The notes under the pieces were generated by a model. That model did not search any database and was not told where the DNA came from. It was given only the letters and a program-made list of their open reading frames with translations. This document shows, piece after piece, positions 55,362 through 63,162 of a DNA stretch of 64,000 bases. The position numbers were made by a program, and so were the translations under genes. How positions within the stretch are numbered: the first letter of the stretch is position 1; every line of letters begins with the position of its first letter. The DNA lies in contig CALTDI010000010.1 in the NCBI GenBank assembly GCA_943842505.1, positions 248,001 through 312,000 of the forward strand, given 5' to 3'. This DNA comes from an uncultured Pseudomonadales bacterium. GTDB taxonomy: Bacteria > Pseudomonadota > Gammaproteobacteria > Pseudomonadales > Pseudohongiellaceae.

Positions 55362-56585
55362 ATGAATCGAAGACGTTTTTTACAACAGTCTGTAACGGCG
55401 GGAACGGCGGCCCTTTTGCCTGCTACTCCATTATTCGCGGCAGATCAGAATAGTATCGATGCATTCATCGAGCAGAAGATGCGACGCGATCATATCCCGG
55501 GAGTGGCCGCCTGCATCTTCGATGCTGAAAGGGTGATCTGGTCCAAGGCCTATGGCTGGGCCAATATCGATCAGAGAATACCGATGAGTCTTGATGGCTT
55601 GCAGAACATCGCCTCGATCTCCAAGACATTCACCACTACCGCCATCATGCAGCTCTATGAGGCTGGCTTGCTGCAGCTCGATGAGGATTTAAATTCGATA
55701 TTGCCCTTCGTCGTGCGTAATCCCAAGCGCCCGACAGATCGAATCACCGTACGCCAGTTAATGACACACAGTTCATTCGTTCGTGATGGCCTGTCCTATT
55801 CCAGGCAGTATGCCTGCGGCGATCCGCGATTCTCTCTGTCAGTCTGGCTGGAGCAATACTTCACCCCCGGTGGTGCCTTCTACAATGCCGAGGAAAACTT
55901 CCATGACTGGGAGCCAGATTCAAGATTCGAATACACAAATGTATCGTTCGGAATTCTCGGCTATATAGTCGAGCTGAAATCCGGCATTCCCTTTCCCGAA
56001 TACTGCAGGCGCAATATCTTCTCGCGTCTGGGCATGGACAATACCGCCTGGATGTTAGCCGATGTCGATCTAACGCAGCACGTCGTGCCTTATGCCTGGA
56101 TAGAGAATACTACCGCCAGGGGCCCAACCTGGGGCGGAATTCCGCTGGGAGTTATTCGTGAGGATGGTCCCACGCTAGACGCTTCGCTAGCGGATGGCTA
56201 CCAGGAGAACTGTGTCTACAACCACCCGAATTATCCCGACGGTTTCTTACGAACCAGCGTGAACCAGCTTAGTGTGTATGCCAGAGCCTACCTCAACGGT
56301 GGCGAATTCGAGGGGCGTCGCATACTAAAAGATTCCAGCATCCAGGCCATGCTGACGAACCAGAATATTCCAGGCAATCGCAAGCAGGGGCTGACCTGGT
56401 ACGCCGATCAGGAAATGACGGGCGAGCTTAAATGGGGGCACGGAGGCAGTGATCCGGGTTCAAACACCGATATGCGCTTGTTGCCGGCTCAGGGTGTAGG
56501 TGCCATCGTGTTCGCTAATACGAATGGCATTGTTCCTACTGAGATTAGCGATCAACTGCTGGAACTGGGCTTGGGGCTAATCTAG
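55362..56585 (+). CDS. Tat-exported serine hydrolase (class C beta-lactamase fold)
   Basis: A 407-residue penicillin-binding-protein-like hydrolase with a Tat signal (MNRRRFLQQS). The active-site motifs are SISK (SxxK, about residue 88), YTN (YxN) and HGG (KTG position). Family members include esterases such as EstB, D-aminopeptidases and DD-peptidases, and rarely true beta-lactamases. It probably hydrolyses esters or peptides in the periplasm. Single gene. Confidence 0.87.
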   Translation: MNRRRFLQQSVTAGTAALLPATPLFAADQNSIDAFIEQKMRRDHIPGVAACIFDAERVIWSKAYGWANIDQRIPMSLDGLQNIASISKTFTTTAIMQLYEAGLLQLDEDLNSILPFVVRNPKRPTDRITVRQLMTHSSFVRDGLSYSRQYACGDPRFSLSVWLEQYFTPGGAFYNAEENFHDWEPDSRFEYTNVSFGILGYIVELKSGIPFPEYCRRNIFSRLGMDNTAWMLADVDLTQHVVPYAWIENTTARGPTWGGIPLGVIREDGPTLDASLADGYQENCVYNHPNYPDGFLRTSVNQLSVYARAYLNGGEFEGRRILKDSSIQAMLTNQNIPGNRKQGLTWYADQEMTGELKWGHGGSDPGSNTDMRLLPAQGVGAIVFANTNGIVPTEISDQLLELGLGLI

Positions 56586-56678
56586 TTCTGTCCGCAAGCG
56601 GACGCAATAGAACGTATTCTTTACCTCTACTGTTTCATTCTTTAGTAGATAATTTTCAGTGCCGTCAGAGGATTTCCG

Positions 56679-57314
56679 GTGAGCATTTCCTTGAATCGAA
56701 CAACACTACTCTTTGGGCTTTGTTGCTTGGGCTATTTGTTAGTAGCACCATCAACCCCGCCTGAGTTTTCCGCCTTACTGAAAATCATACCCATTATTCT
56801 ATTAAGTTTTCTCGTCGTCAGGGCAGGGATTAACTCTGTAAGCCTTCATCTATTACTGGCACTTCTTTTCAGTATGGGCGGTGATGTGTTGCTGGAAATG
56901 AATCTATTCGTGCCGGGGCTGTCTTCGTTCCTGTTCGCCCAACTTCTCTACGGCAGCTTGTTTCTTAGATATCACAGCAGCTGGTCGGCCGACTATCAAA
57001 TAAGCCTTCTATTTGTGGGCGCCAGTTTGGTGATGGCCGTTATCATGTGGAGTTACGCTGGCGACATGCGGCTTCCCGTTATCGCCTATCTTCTGGTAAT
57101 CACTTTTATGGGCCTCAGTGCCAACACATCTACCATCAAGGGCGTCACCCTCGGCGCTGCCGTCTTTATTCTTTCGGATTCCATCATAGTCATCGATCGA
57201 TTCGTGATGGCGGTTCCTGCTTCGGGCTGGTTGATAATGATCAGTTACTATGTCGCCCAGTTTTTGTTGGTGGGAGCGGTAATACAGGAAACGCGATCAA
57301 AAAAAAGGGGATAG
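56679..57314 (+). CDS. YhhN/lysoplasmalogenase-family membrane protein
   Basis: A 211-residue membrane protein with about seven or eight helices. FSMGGDVLLEMNLFVPGLSSFLFAQLLY is the family's central motif (SxxGDxxL and a following FlxaQ/HxxY). Animal TMEM86 members cleave lysoplasmalogen; the bacterial YhhN role is not established. The start is GTG, with AGAGGA 6 bp upstream. Confidence 0.85.
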   Translation: MSISLNRTTLLFGLCCLGYLLVAPSTPPEFSALLKIIPIILLSFLVVRAGINSVSLHLLLALLFSMGGDVLLEMNLFVPGLSSFLFAQLLYGSLFLRYHSSWSADYQISLLFVGASLVMAVIMWSYAGDMRLPVIAYLLVITFMGLSANTSTIKGVTLGAAVFILSDSIIVIDRFVMAVPASGWLIMISYYVAQFLLVGAVIQETRSKKRG

Positions 57315-57400
57315 ATCTGCTAAAGACCTGCCCCCTTTGTGTGGTAGCAATGGGTACTACTTAATACCCTTCGTAACAGGTTATAAAAGGTATAAATTAT

Positions 57401-57502
57401 AAATGGGGTCAGAGTAAATATACAGTACTGTATATTTACTCTGACCCCATTTACTCCCCATTTACTCCCCATTTACTTTTACTCTGACCCCATTTACTAA
57501 TT
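57401..57502. repeat. REP-like palindrome with extra half-copies
   Basis: 57401-57426 and 57427-57452 are exact reverse complements (26 bp each), with AAATGGGGTCAGAGTAAA on the outside and ACAGTACTGT at the centre. After it come three TTTACTCCCCA-like units and another TTTACTCTGACCCCATTTAC copy (about 57478-57497). GGGGTCAGAGT motifs of this sort are common REP sequences in gammaproteobacteria, often linked to REP-associated tyrosine transposases. No transposase is present here. Confidence 0.8.
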
Positions 57503-57610
57503 TACTAGCATAGAGCGTAATATGAGAAGACTACTAGCCGTTTACTCTTACCCCATTTCTACAAAGAGGGGGGTGGGGAGAAGAGAACTTCTTGAGCAAG
57601 ATTTTGTTAT

Positions 57611-57643
57611 AAAACCCAAAGCGCACAATGCGCCTTGGGTTTT
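57611..57643 (-). terminator. Intrinsic terminator of the proteorhodopsin gene
   Basis: Left arm AAAACCCAAAGCGCA (57611-57625) pairs with 57629-57643 with one mismatch around a 3-nt loop. Read leftwards it ends in TTTT directly after the proteorhodopsin stop. Confidence 0.75.
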
Positions 57644-57656
57644 ATTCTAATAGGCC

Positions 57657-58427
57657 CTAAGCATCCGCCATTTCTTCATTAGCGGCGTACCAGATAAACA
57701 GACCAAACGCGATCTTGTTCAGTACGTCAGCCAAGTTGTAAACTATGTTAAGTGTGCCCATGTCAGTTCCTCCAGCGAGGTAGCCAAAAAAGTAACCTAT
57801 GGGATAAATAGCCCATCCGATCGTAACAGTCCACTTCATCAGATTGTAAGATTTCTGAACAGCAGGCGGAGCTGCGCTGGCCGCGACCCGGCTCGCTTCG
57901 CCGGCAAAAATTTCATAGAGAATGAAGGCCCACCCTAACATGCCTATTGCAAAGCCGAGTGTCGCGTTCATGTAGCCCGCTTCGCCCATGTATCCGGGGA
58001 TCAGCATAACCAGCGTGCCAATCAGTAGACGCCAGAACACTCCACCAGCCACCTTTGTGATGGCAGAGAGTATGAGATAGAACTCTATCATTAGCAGGGG
58101 CACAGTCAGCAACCAGTCAATATAGCGAAAATCAGTTGGTGTGTTGCCCGTTGAAACCCATACCTCGCGCATGTAGAAGTAGTGGAACGCTGCAATAAAC
58201 GTGACTAGCGCGCTAACGGTGAGTGAAGTTGCCCATTTTCCGCCCATTCGAAGCGATTCCATCAGGAAAAAAACCGTCGCCGCTGCAAGGGCCATTGAAA
58301 TCAACCAGAACGAATAGCCGACGAAGTCACCGGACTCAAGCATCATCGAGTCACCGGACGCAGCCAAGACCGCCTGACCTGTCGTGAGTCCCGCAAATGC
58401 TATTATATATTTACATAATTTTTTCAT
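57657..58427 (-). CDS. Proteorhodopsin, green-type proton pump
   Basis: A 256-residue seven-helix retinal protein with an N-terminal signal-like segment. Key residues by own numbering: H82, proton acceptor D104, T108 and proton donor E115 (the D-T-E proton-pump motif), and retinal lysine K238 in ADVLNKIAFG. The tuning position (L105 in the classic green protein) is Leu112, so green absorption is predicted. It pumps protons out in light, supporting ATP synthesis and the many sodium or proton symporters here. It is divergent from the carotenoid operon that makes its retinal. Confidence 0.97.
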   Translation of the reverse strand: MKKLCKYIIAFAGLTTGQAVLAASGDSMMLESGDFVGYSFWLISMALAAATVFFLMESLRMGGKWATSLTVSALVTFIAAFHYFYMREVWVSTGNTPTDFRYIDWLLTVPLLMIEFYLILSAITKVAGGVFWRLLIGTLVMLIPGYMGEAGYMNATLGFAIGMLGWAFILYEIFAGEASRVAASAAPPAVQKSYNLMKWTVTIGWAIYPIGYFFGYLAGGTDMGTLNIVYNLADVLNKIAFGLFIWYAANEEMADA

Positions 58428-58459
58428 TGCCTCTCTCTCCCGGGATTGTAAAAAAATTG

Positions 58460-58488
58460 ATATTATCCTTAATTATGTGACCTGTAAA
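58460..58488 (-). promoter_or_regulatory. Predicted promoter of the proteorhodopsin gene
   Basis: On the minus strand TTTACA (58488-58483; 5 of 6 to -35) and TAATAT (58465-58460; 4 of 6 to -10) are exactly 17 bp apart, about 33 bp before the start codon. A sigma-70 promoter is plausible. Confidence 0.45.
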
Positions 58489-58653
58489 TACTAAGGTTCA
58501 TACGCAGAGGACGACAGTGTTGTTGAAAAAAATGTAAAAAATATGCACTTTTCAGTAAAAAACGGCGTGTTTTTGGCTAACATGGCTGTAAAACATCGAA
58601 CTTTGGGCCTAAGCTATGAAAGAGAAGATAAAAAATATTACTGGGAGGGTGTT

Positions 58654-59528
58654 ATGGAGCCAAAAATAGAGTCTGAGCTAAAGAAACTATTGATAAAAAG
58701 TCAGGTTCTCTCTCACCAGTCGGCACTTTCAGGTCTCACCCCAGAGACTAGTTTATATGATGCAGTTGACTACCATCTCTCGAATCCGGGGTCAGGGGCT
58801 CGCATGTCGCTGTCTTTAGCGGCTAGCTTGGCACTTGACATTTCCCCGGACAAAGCAGCACATCTTGCCGCTGCCGTAGAAAGTTTACATAACGCCTCTC
58901 TAATTCAGGATGATCTTCAGGACCGAGATGATCTAAGGCGCGGCAAACCTGCGGTTTGGAAAAAATTCGGGCCGGACCTGGCCATAAATGCAACGGATCT
59001 GTTGTTATCGAACGCCTATGCGCTGGTAGCTAACATTGATGGAGTATCTTCAGTTCAGCAGTTGATATCCACAATGCACCAAGCGGTCGTGAAAACGCTG
59101 CAAGGTCAAATGAAGGATCTGAGTCGTAACCAATCGGAAAGCATAACTGAGGGAATCGCTATAGCGGCAGACAAATCTGGACCTCTATTTTCCCTTAGTC
59201 TGCAGTTGCCGCTTATCCTCGCAGGCCATGAGGACTATGTTGACCTTGCGGGAGAAACAGGTTCGTTATTTGGAGTGGGCTATCAAATTTTCGATGATAT
59301 TCAAGATCTCTCTAAAGACAGATTCGCCGGCAATCACTTTAACTTGGCTCAATTAGTCAACGAGAAGGGGCTGTCAGGTACTACCGGGATAACAGGGCGG
59401 AGGATCTGGCTCACTCTTACCTGGCACAGGCCTTAAAGAGTGCGTCCAAATTACCAAATGGCTGTGCCAATTTACTCTGCGAGAACTGCGTCACACTTCT
59501 AGCGATGCTCGAAAAAGAGGCTGCATGA
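58654..59528 (+). CDS. crtE: Geranylgeranyl diphosphate synthase, frameshifted near the end
   Basis: An isoprenyl-diphosphate synthase making GGPP for carotenoids. ATG 58654 has GGGAGG 5-8 bp upstream; the frame extends to 58543 without a ribosome site. Both aspartate-rich motifs are present: DDLQD (86-90) and DDIQD (214-218). The frame closes early at 59436 (260 aa, odd tail ITGRRIWLTLTWHRP). In another frame the normal C-terminus continues (RAEDLAHSYLAQAL) to TGA 59528, which overlaps the crtI ATG. Adding one G to the GGGG run 59367-59370 joins them smoothly (EKGAVRYYRDNRAEDLAH). Either a real mutation or a homopolymer error. The truncated form keeps all catalytic residues. Confidence 0.87.
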
Positions 59529-61021
59529 TTCGCGCGATTGTTGTTGGGGGTGGTTTTGGAGGAATGGCTGCTGCTATTCGACTCAGCGCTAAAGGTTATC
59601 GGGTCCAGATTGTTGATCGCTGCCCTCGATTGGGAGGCAGAGCCCAGGTGTTCGAGCGAGATGGATACAAATTTGATGCCGGCCCGACTGTAATCACAGC
59701 GCCATTTTTGTTCGATGAGCTTTTTTCACTTCACGGCCGGCATCGCGAAGACTACGTTAAATTTAAGGCGCTAGATCCGTGGTATCGGTTTCAGTTTTCA
59801 GATGGAAAAATCTTTAATTACGGTGGAGATATTGAGGATACAGAGGCTGAGATAGCTCGGTTTGATCCAAGAGATGTGAGCGGATATCGCCGTCTGGTGG
59901 CGCATTCGGAAAAGATTTTCGACCTCGGCTTTACGGAATTAGCTGACCAGCCGTTCCATAAAATAACCGCAATGTTTGCTCAAATACCCGCATTAATTAG
60001 GCTAAAGTGCTACCGTACCGTATGGCAGATGGTGTGTGCTTATATCCAAAACTCCGAATTAAGACAGGCTTTCTCAGTTCAACCTCTGCTTGTGGGTGGA
60101 AATCCTTTTGATACGACTAGCATCTACGGATTAATTCATTTCTTGGAGCGTCGTTGGGGCATCCACTTCGCAATGGGTGGCACCGGCGCCTTAGTCGATG
60201 CCCTTGCCAAACTCATGAAGGAGCTCGGTATTGAGATCCATCTGAATTCCACGGTTCAGGAGATACTGGTTGAGGAAAACAAGGCTTGCGGCGTGCTCCT
60301 CGAAGATGGCAATAGGTTAGAAGCTGATGTTGTTGTCTCCGACGTCGATCCAAAGCATCTTTACAAAAATATGCTTCAGCCCTCGCAGCAATCTTGGTTA
60401 GCGCGGAAAAAGACCCAGCACCATGCCTTGTCGATGGGCCTTTTTGTTCTCTATTTTGGGACTGATAAAATCTACCCCGATATAGCGCACCATACTATCT
60501 GGTTGGGTCAGCGATATAGGGAGCTGCTTACTGAGATTTTCAAAGGCTCGTCCTTACCAGAAGACTTTTCGCTCTATTTGCACCGTCCGACGGCGACAGA
60601 CCCGAGTTTTGCACCCGAAGGCTGTGACTCATTCTATGTGCTGGCGCCAGTTCCCAATCTCAATGCAGGCATAGATTGGGCAACCCAAGGAGCAATACTT
60701 CGCAACCGCATCATTGAATCTATGAGTCAGACTATGTTGCCTGATCTCGAACGTCATCTGGTGACAGACTTTTTTATGACACCTGAAGATTTTGCAAATG
60801 ACTACTTGAGTGAGGGAGGTGCTGGGTTCTCAGTGGCGCCGTTATTCTCACAATCAGCGTGGTTTCGATATCACAATAAATCAGAGGGGCCCGAGAACTT
60901 GTTCTTAGTAGGTGCGGGCACTCACCCAGGGGCAGGATTACCTGGCGTCGTGAGTTCAGCTAAGGTTCTCGATCGACTCGTTCCAGATGCGCATCACATT
61001 AGAAATAACGAGGCTGCTTAA
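59525..61021 (+). CDS. crtI: Phytoene desaturase
   Basis: A 498-residue FAD oxidoreductase. VVGGGFGGMAAAIRLSAKGY binds FAD at the N-terminus, RLGGRAQVFERDGYKFDAGP follows, and the C-terminal GAGTHPGAGLPGVVSSAKV is the bacterial CrtI signature. It converts phytoene to lycopene in four desaturation steps. The start overlaps the restored crtE stop (ATGA). Second gene of the crtE-I-B-Y-blh operon. Confidence 0.96.
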   Translation: MIRAIVVGGGFGGMAAAIRLSAKGYRVQIVDRCPRLGGRAQVFERDGYKFDAGPTVITAPFLFDELFSLHGRHREDYVKFKALDPWYRFQFSDGKIFNYGGDIEDTEAEIARFDPRDVSGYRRLVAHSEKIFDLGFTELADQPFHKITAMFAQIPALIRLKCYRTVWQMVCAYIQNSELRQAFSVQPLLVGGNPFDTTSIYGLIHFLERRWGIHFAMGGTGALVDALAKLMKELGIEIHLNSTVQEILVEENKACGVLLEDGNRLEADVVVSDVDPKHLYKNMLQPSQQSWLARKKTQHHALSMGLFVLYFGTDKIYPDIAHHTIWLGQRYRELLTEIFKGSSLPEDFSLYLHRPTATDPSFAPEGCDSFYVLAPVPNLNAGIDWATQGAILRNRIIESMSQTMLPDLERHLVTDFFMTPEDFANDYLSEGGAGFSVAPLFSQSAWFRYHNKSEGPENLFLVGAGTHPGAGLPGVVSSAKVLDRLVPDAHHIRNNEAA

Positions 61022-61040
61022 CTGTGCATTCAATCGGACT

Positions 61041-61958
61041 ATGAATCAATCAGATAAATCTATAGGTTCGGCTCTAAGCGTGCTGGGCCAGCATGGTAAG
61101 TCCTTCAGGTTTGCGGGCCACTTCCTTAGCCGAGATCAATTAGAGGGCAGCGCGAGGCTCTACAGGTTCTGTCGCTTCATAGACGACCTCGTTGATGAGA
61201 CCTTGAACTCAGATACAGCAAGGGCTCAGCTAGAGTCGTTTAAAAAAGAGCTAAAAATTGGGCGTAGTAGTCATCCTGTGATTCAGGATTTCATTTGTCT
61301 GGCCTCAGACAGTCGAATGCAGCCGAAGGTTATTTCAGAGCTAATTAAAGGCATTGAATCTGATTTAGAACCGGTCATTGTCGAAGATACTGCGCAGCTG
61401 CTGCGTTATTGCTATAGAGTAGCAGGGACTGTAGGTCTGTTGATGTGTGACGTGCTTGGCGTTTCGGAACCAAGAGCTAGAGTCCATGCGATCGATCTTG
61501 GAATCGGAATGCAACTGACCAATATTGCTAGAGATATTCGAGAAGACGCTTTGCGGGGTCGCAGATACATCCCGGCTCAATGGATTGGCGACATCTCACC
61601 ACAGGCTCTTACAGTGCCCGGTAATTCTCACAGCAGCGTGATCCAAGCGGCGGTAGAGAAACTTTTGCAACTCGCCGAGCATTATTATGATTCAGGCTCG
61701 GAGGGCCTGAGATTTTTACCTCCCCGCTCTAAAATTGCGATCTCAATAGCCGCGAAAGTTTACCGAGAAATCGGTGTAGTCTTAGGCGAGCAAAAATATG
61801 ATCCTTTTTTAGGGCGCGCGCATGTCACGCTGCCGCGCAAGTTTCGTGTGGCATTAAAGTTAGCCCTGTCGAGCCGTCGCAGTCGAACTTACGTGCCGCA
61901 CGTGCAGTCACTCCATTTACACTTAGTAGATCTTCCAAATGCACACGCCTCTGCTTAG
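61041..61958 (+). CDS. crtB: Phytoene synthase
   Basis: A 305-residue head-to-head prenyl synthase. The two Asp-rich motifs are in FCRFIDDLVDE and NIARDIREDALRGRRYIP. It joins two GGPP to give phytoene. I chose ATG 61041, since the longer frame overlaps crtI; the ribosome site is weak, suggesting coupling with crtI (19-bp gap). Its end overlaps crtY by 20 bp. Confidence 0.95.
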   Translation: MNQSDKSIGSALSVLGQHGKSFRFAGHFLSRDQLEGSARLYRFCRFIDDLVDETLNSDTARAQLESFKKELKIGRSSHPVIQDFICLASDSRMQPKVISELIKGIESDLEPVIVEDTAQLLRYCYRVAGTVGLLMCDVLGVSEPRARVHAIDLGIGMQLTNIARDIREDALRGRRYIPAQWIGDISPQALTVPGNSHSSVIQAAVEKLLQLAEHYYDSGSEGLRFLPPRSKIAISIAAKVYREIGVVLGEQKYDPFLGRAHVTLPRKFRVALKLALSSRRSRTYVPHVQSLHLHLVDLPNAHASA

Positions 61959-63162
61959 CGAAAATTCAACCAGTTATGATTTAGTCATTATTGGCGGCGG
62001 GTGCGCAGGGCTTGCTTTGGCTATGGCAATCTGTAAACGGGTGACTAAGCCTAGTCATGCACCTAAAACCCTTATAATTGAGCCGCGTGCTCAATACATC
62101 GATGATAGGTCGTGGTGCTTCTGGGAGCGTGAAAACAAGGTGAATAAAAACCTCGTCGCAAAGTCCTGGCCTACGTGGGAGTTCGGGACGAAGTTGGAGC
62201 AACATAAGCATAGTTCTAAATCGGGGTGGCAATATAATTATGTCCCCTCAATTCGATTTTATGATCAAGCCGAGCAACTAATATCAAAGCACGAGCAGAT
62301 CACACTTCTAAAAAATACACGTGTGACAGGTGTTACACCTAACCCCAGCAACATCGAAGTCACCCTAGACAGGGGTTCAATCAGCGCAGAGCAAGTCGTT
62401 GATACTCGCGTTCCAGATTCTTTCGATATGAATAAAGCTACATTAAAACAAATATTTTATGGTATCGAAATCGAGCTGACCACAAAAAATGCTATTGAAG
62501 ATGTAGCGAGAGTAATGGAGGATATGCGGGCTGACAGTGATGGATTTCTCTTCAATTATATTTTACCGATTAATGAAAAGTCGATTTTGGTAGAGGTGAC
62601 CCGTTTTTCGGGTGCTCCGTTGGCGCCTGAGACTTTGCGAGAAGCGGCTCTTGAACTAGCTAATCATATTAGCGATCAGAATAAATACAAGATAACCCGC
62701 GAGGAGTCAGGTGTAATACCAATGGGCGTAGTGCCACAAGTTGAGGCAGCAGACCCACGGTGGGTGCGGGCTGGAATAGGAGTCGGTGCCGCTCGCCCCT
62801 CAACGGGGTATGCTTTTCAACGCATACAGGGCTGGGCGGACATGTGTGCGAAGACAATACTGGCTTCGGGGCAGTGCCAAAGCTTTCCTTCCGACAGTGC
62901 TAAATTAGCCTGGATGGACAACATTTTTCTTTGTACGATTCGAGATGATCCTACGCTTGCGCCCGAATTGTTTTTATCACTTGCACGCAATGTGAAGCCT
63001 GATCGCCTTTTACGCTTTCTTACCGATTGTCCTAACAGAACAGATGTGCTTGCTGTGATCGTAAGTTTACCCAAGTGGCCTCTTGTGCGAACTGTTTTGG
63101 TTGATTTATTTCGGGGTTTATCAACCAGAAAAAGGGGTAGCAAATGGCGCAAAGCGTTATAG
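61939..63162 (+). CDS. crtY: Lycopene beta-cyclase
   Basis: A 407-residue flavoprotein cyclase of the CrtY type. The dinucleotide site is LVIIGGGCAGLALAMAI, followed by DDRSWCFWE, a strong family mark. It turns lycopene into beta-carotene by adding two beta rings. The conserved FLFNYILPIN stretch is present at about 198. The gene overlaps crtB by 20 bp and blh by 19 bp, so the operon is tightly packed. Confidence 0.94.
   Translation: MHTPLLSENSTSYDLVIIGGGCAGLALAMAICKRVTKPSHAPKTLIIEPRAQYIDDRSWCFWERENKVNKNLVAKSWPTWEFGTKLEQHKHSSKSGWQYNYVPSIRFYDQAEQLISKHEQITLLKNTRVTGVTPNPSNIEVTLDRGSISAEQVVDTRVPDSFDMNKATLKQIFYGIEIELTTKNAIEDVARVMEDMRADSDGFLFNYILPINEKSILVEVTRFSGAPLAPETLREAALELANHISDQNKYKITREESGVIPMGVVPQVEAADPRWVRAGIGVGAARPSTGYAFQRIQGWADMCAKTILASGQCQSFPSDSAKLAWMDNIFLCTIRDDPTLAPELFLSLARNVKPDRLLRFLTDCPNRTDVLAVIVSLPKWPLVRTVLVDLFRGLSTRKRGSKWRKAL

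Larger units (their letters stand above)
57315..57656. other. Intergenic region before the proteorhodopsin gene
   Basis: About 340 bp with no gene. It holds a 52-bp perfect palindrome with further partial copies of its arm, a run of TTTACTCCCCA repeats, and the proteorhodopsin terminator. Confidence 0.6.

Noticed and set aside
57301..57343. Hairpin AAAGGGG/CCCCTTT after YhhN
   Set aside because: Loop of about 20 nt and no T-run; too weak to call a terminator.
58543..58653. Extended N-terminus of crtE
   Set aside because: No ribosome site at 58543, and it lies in the promoter region; ATG 58654 has GGGAGG and matches the family length.
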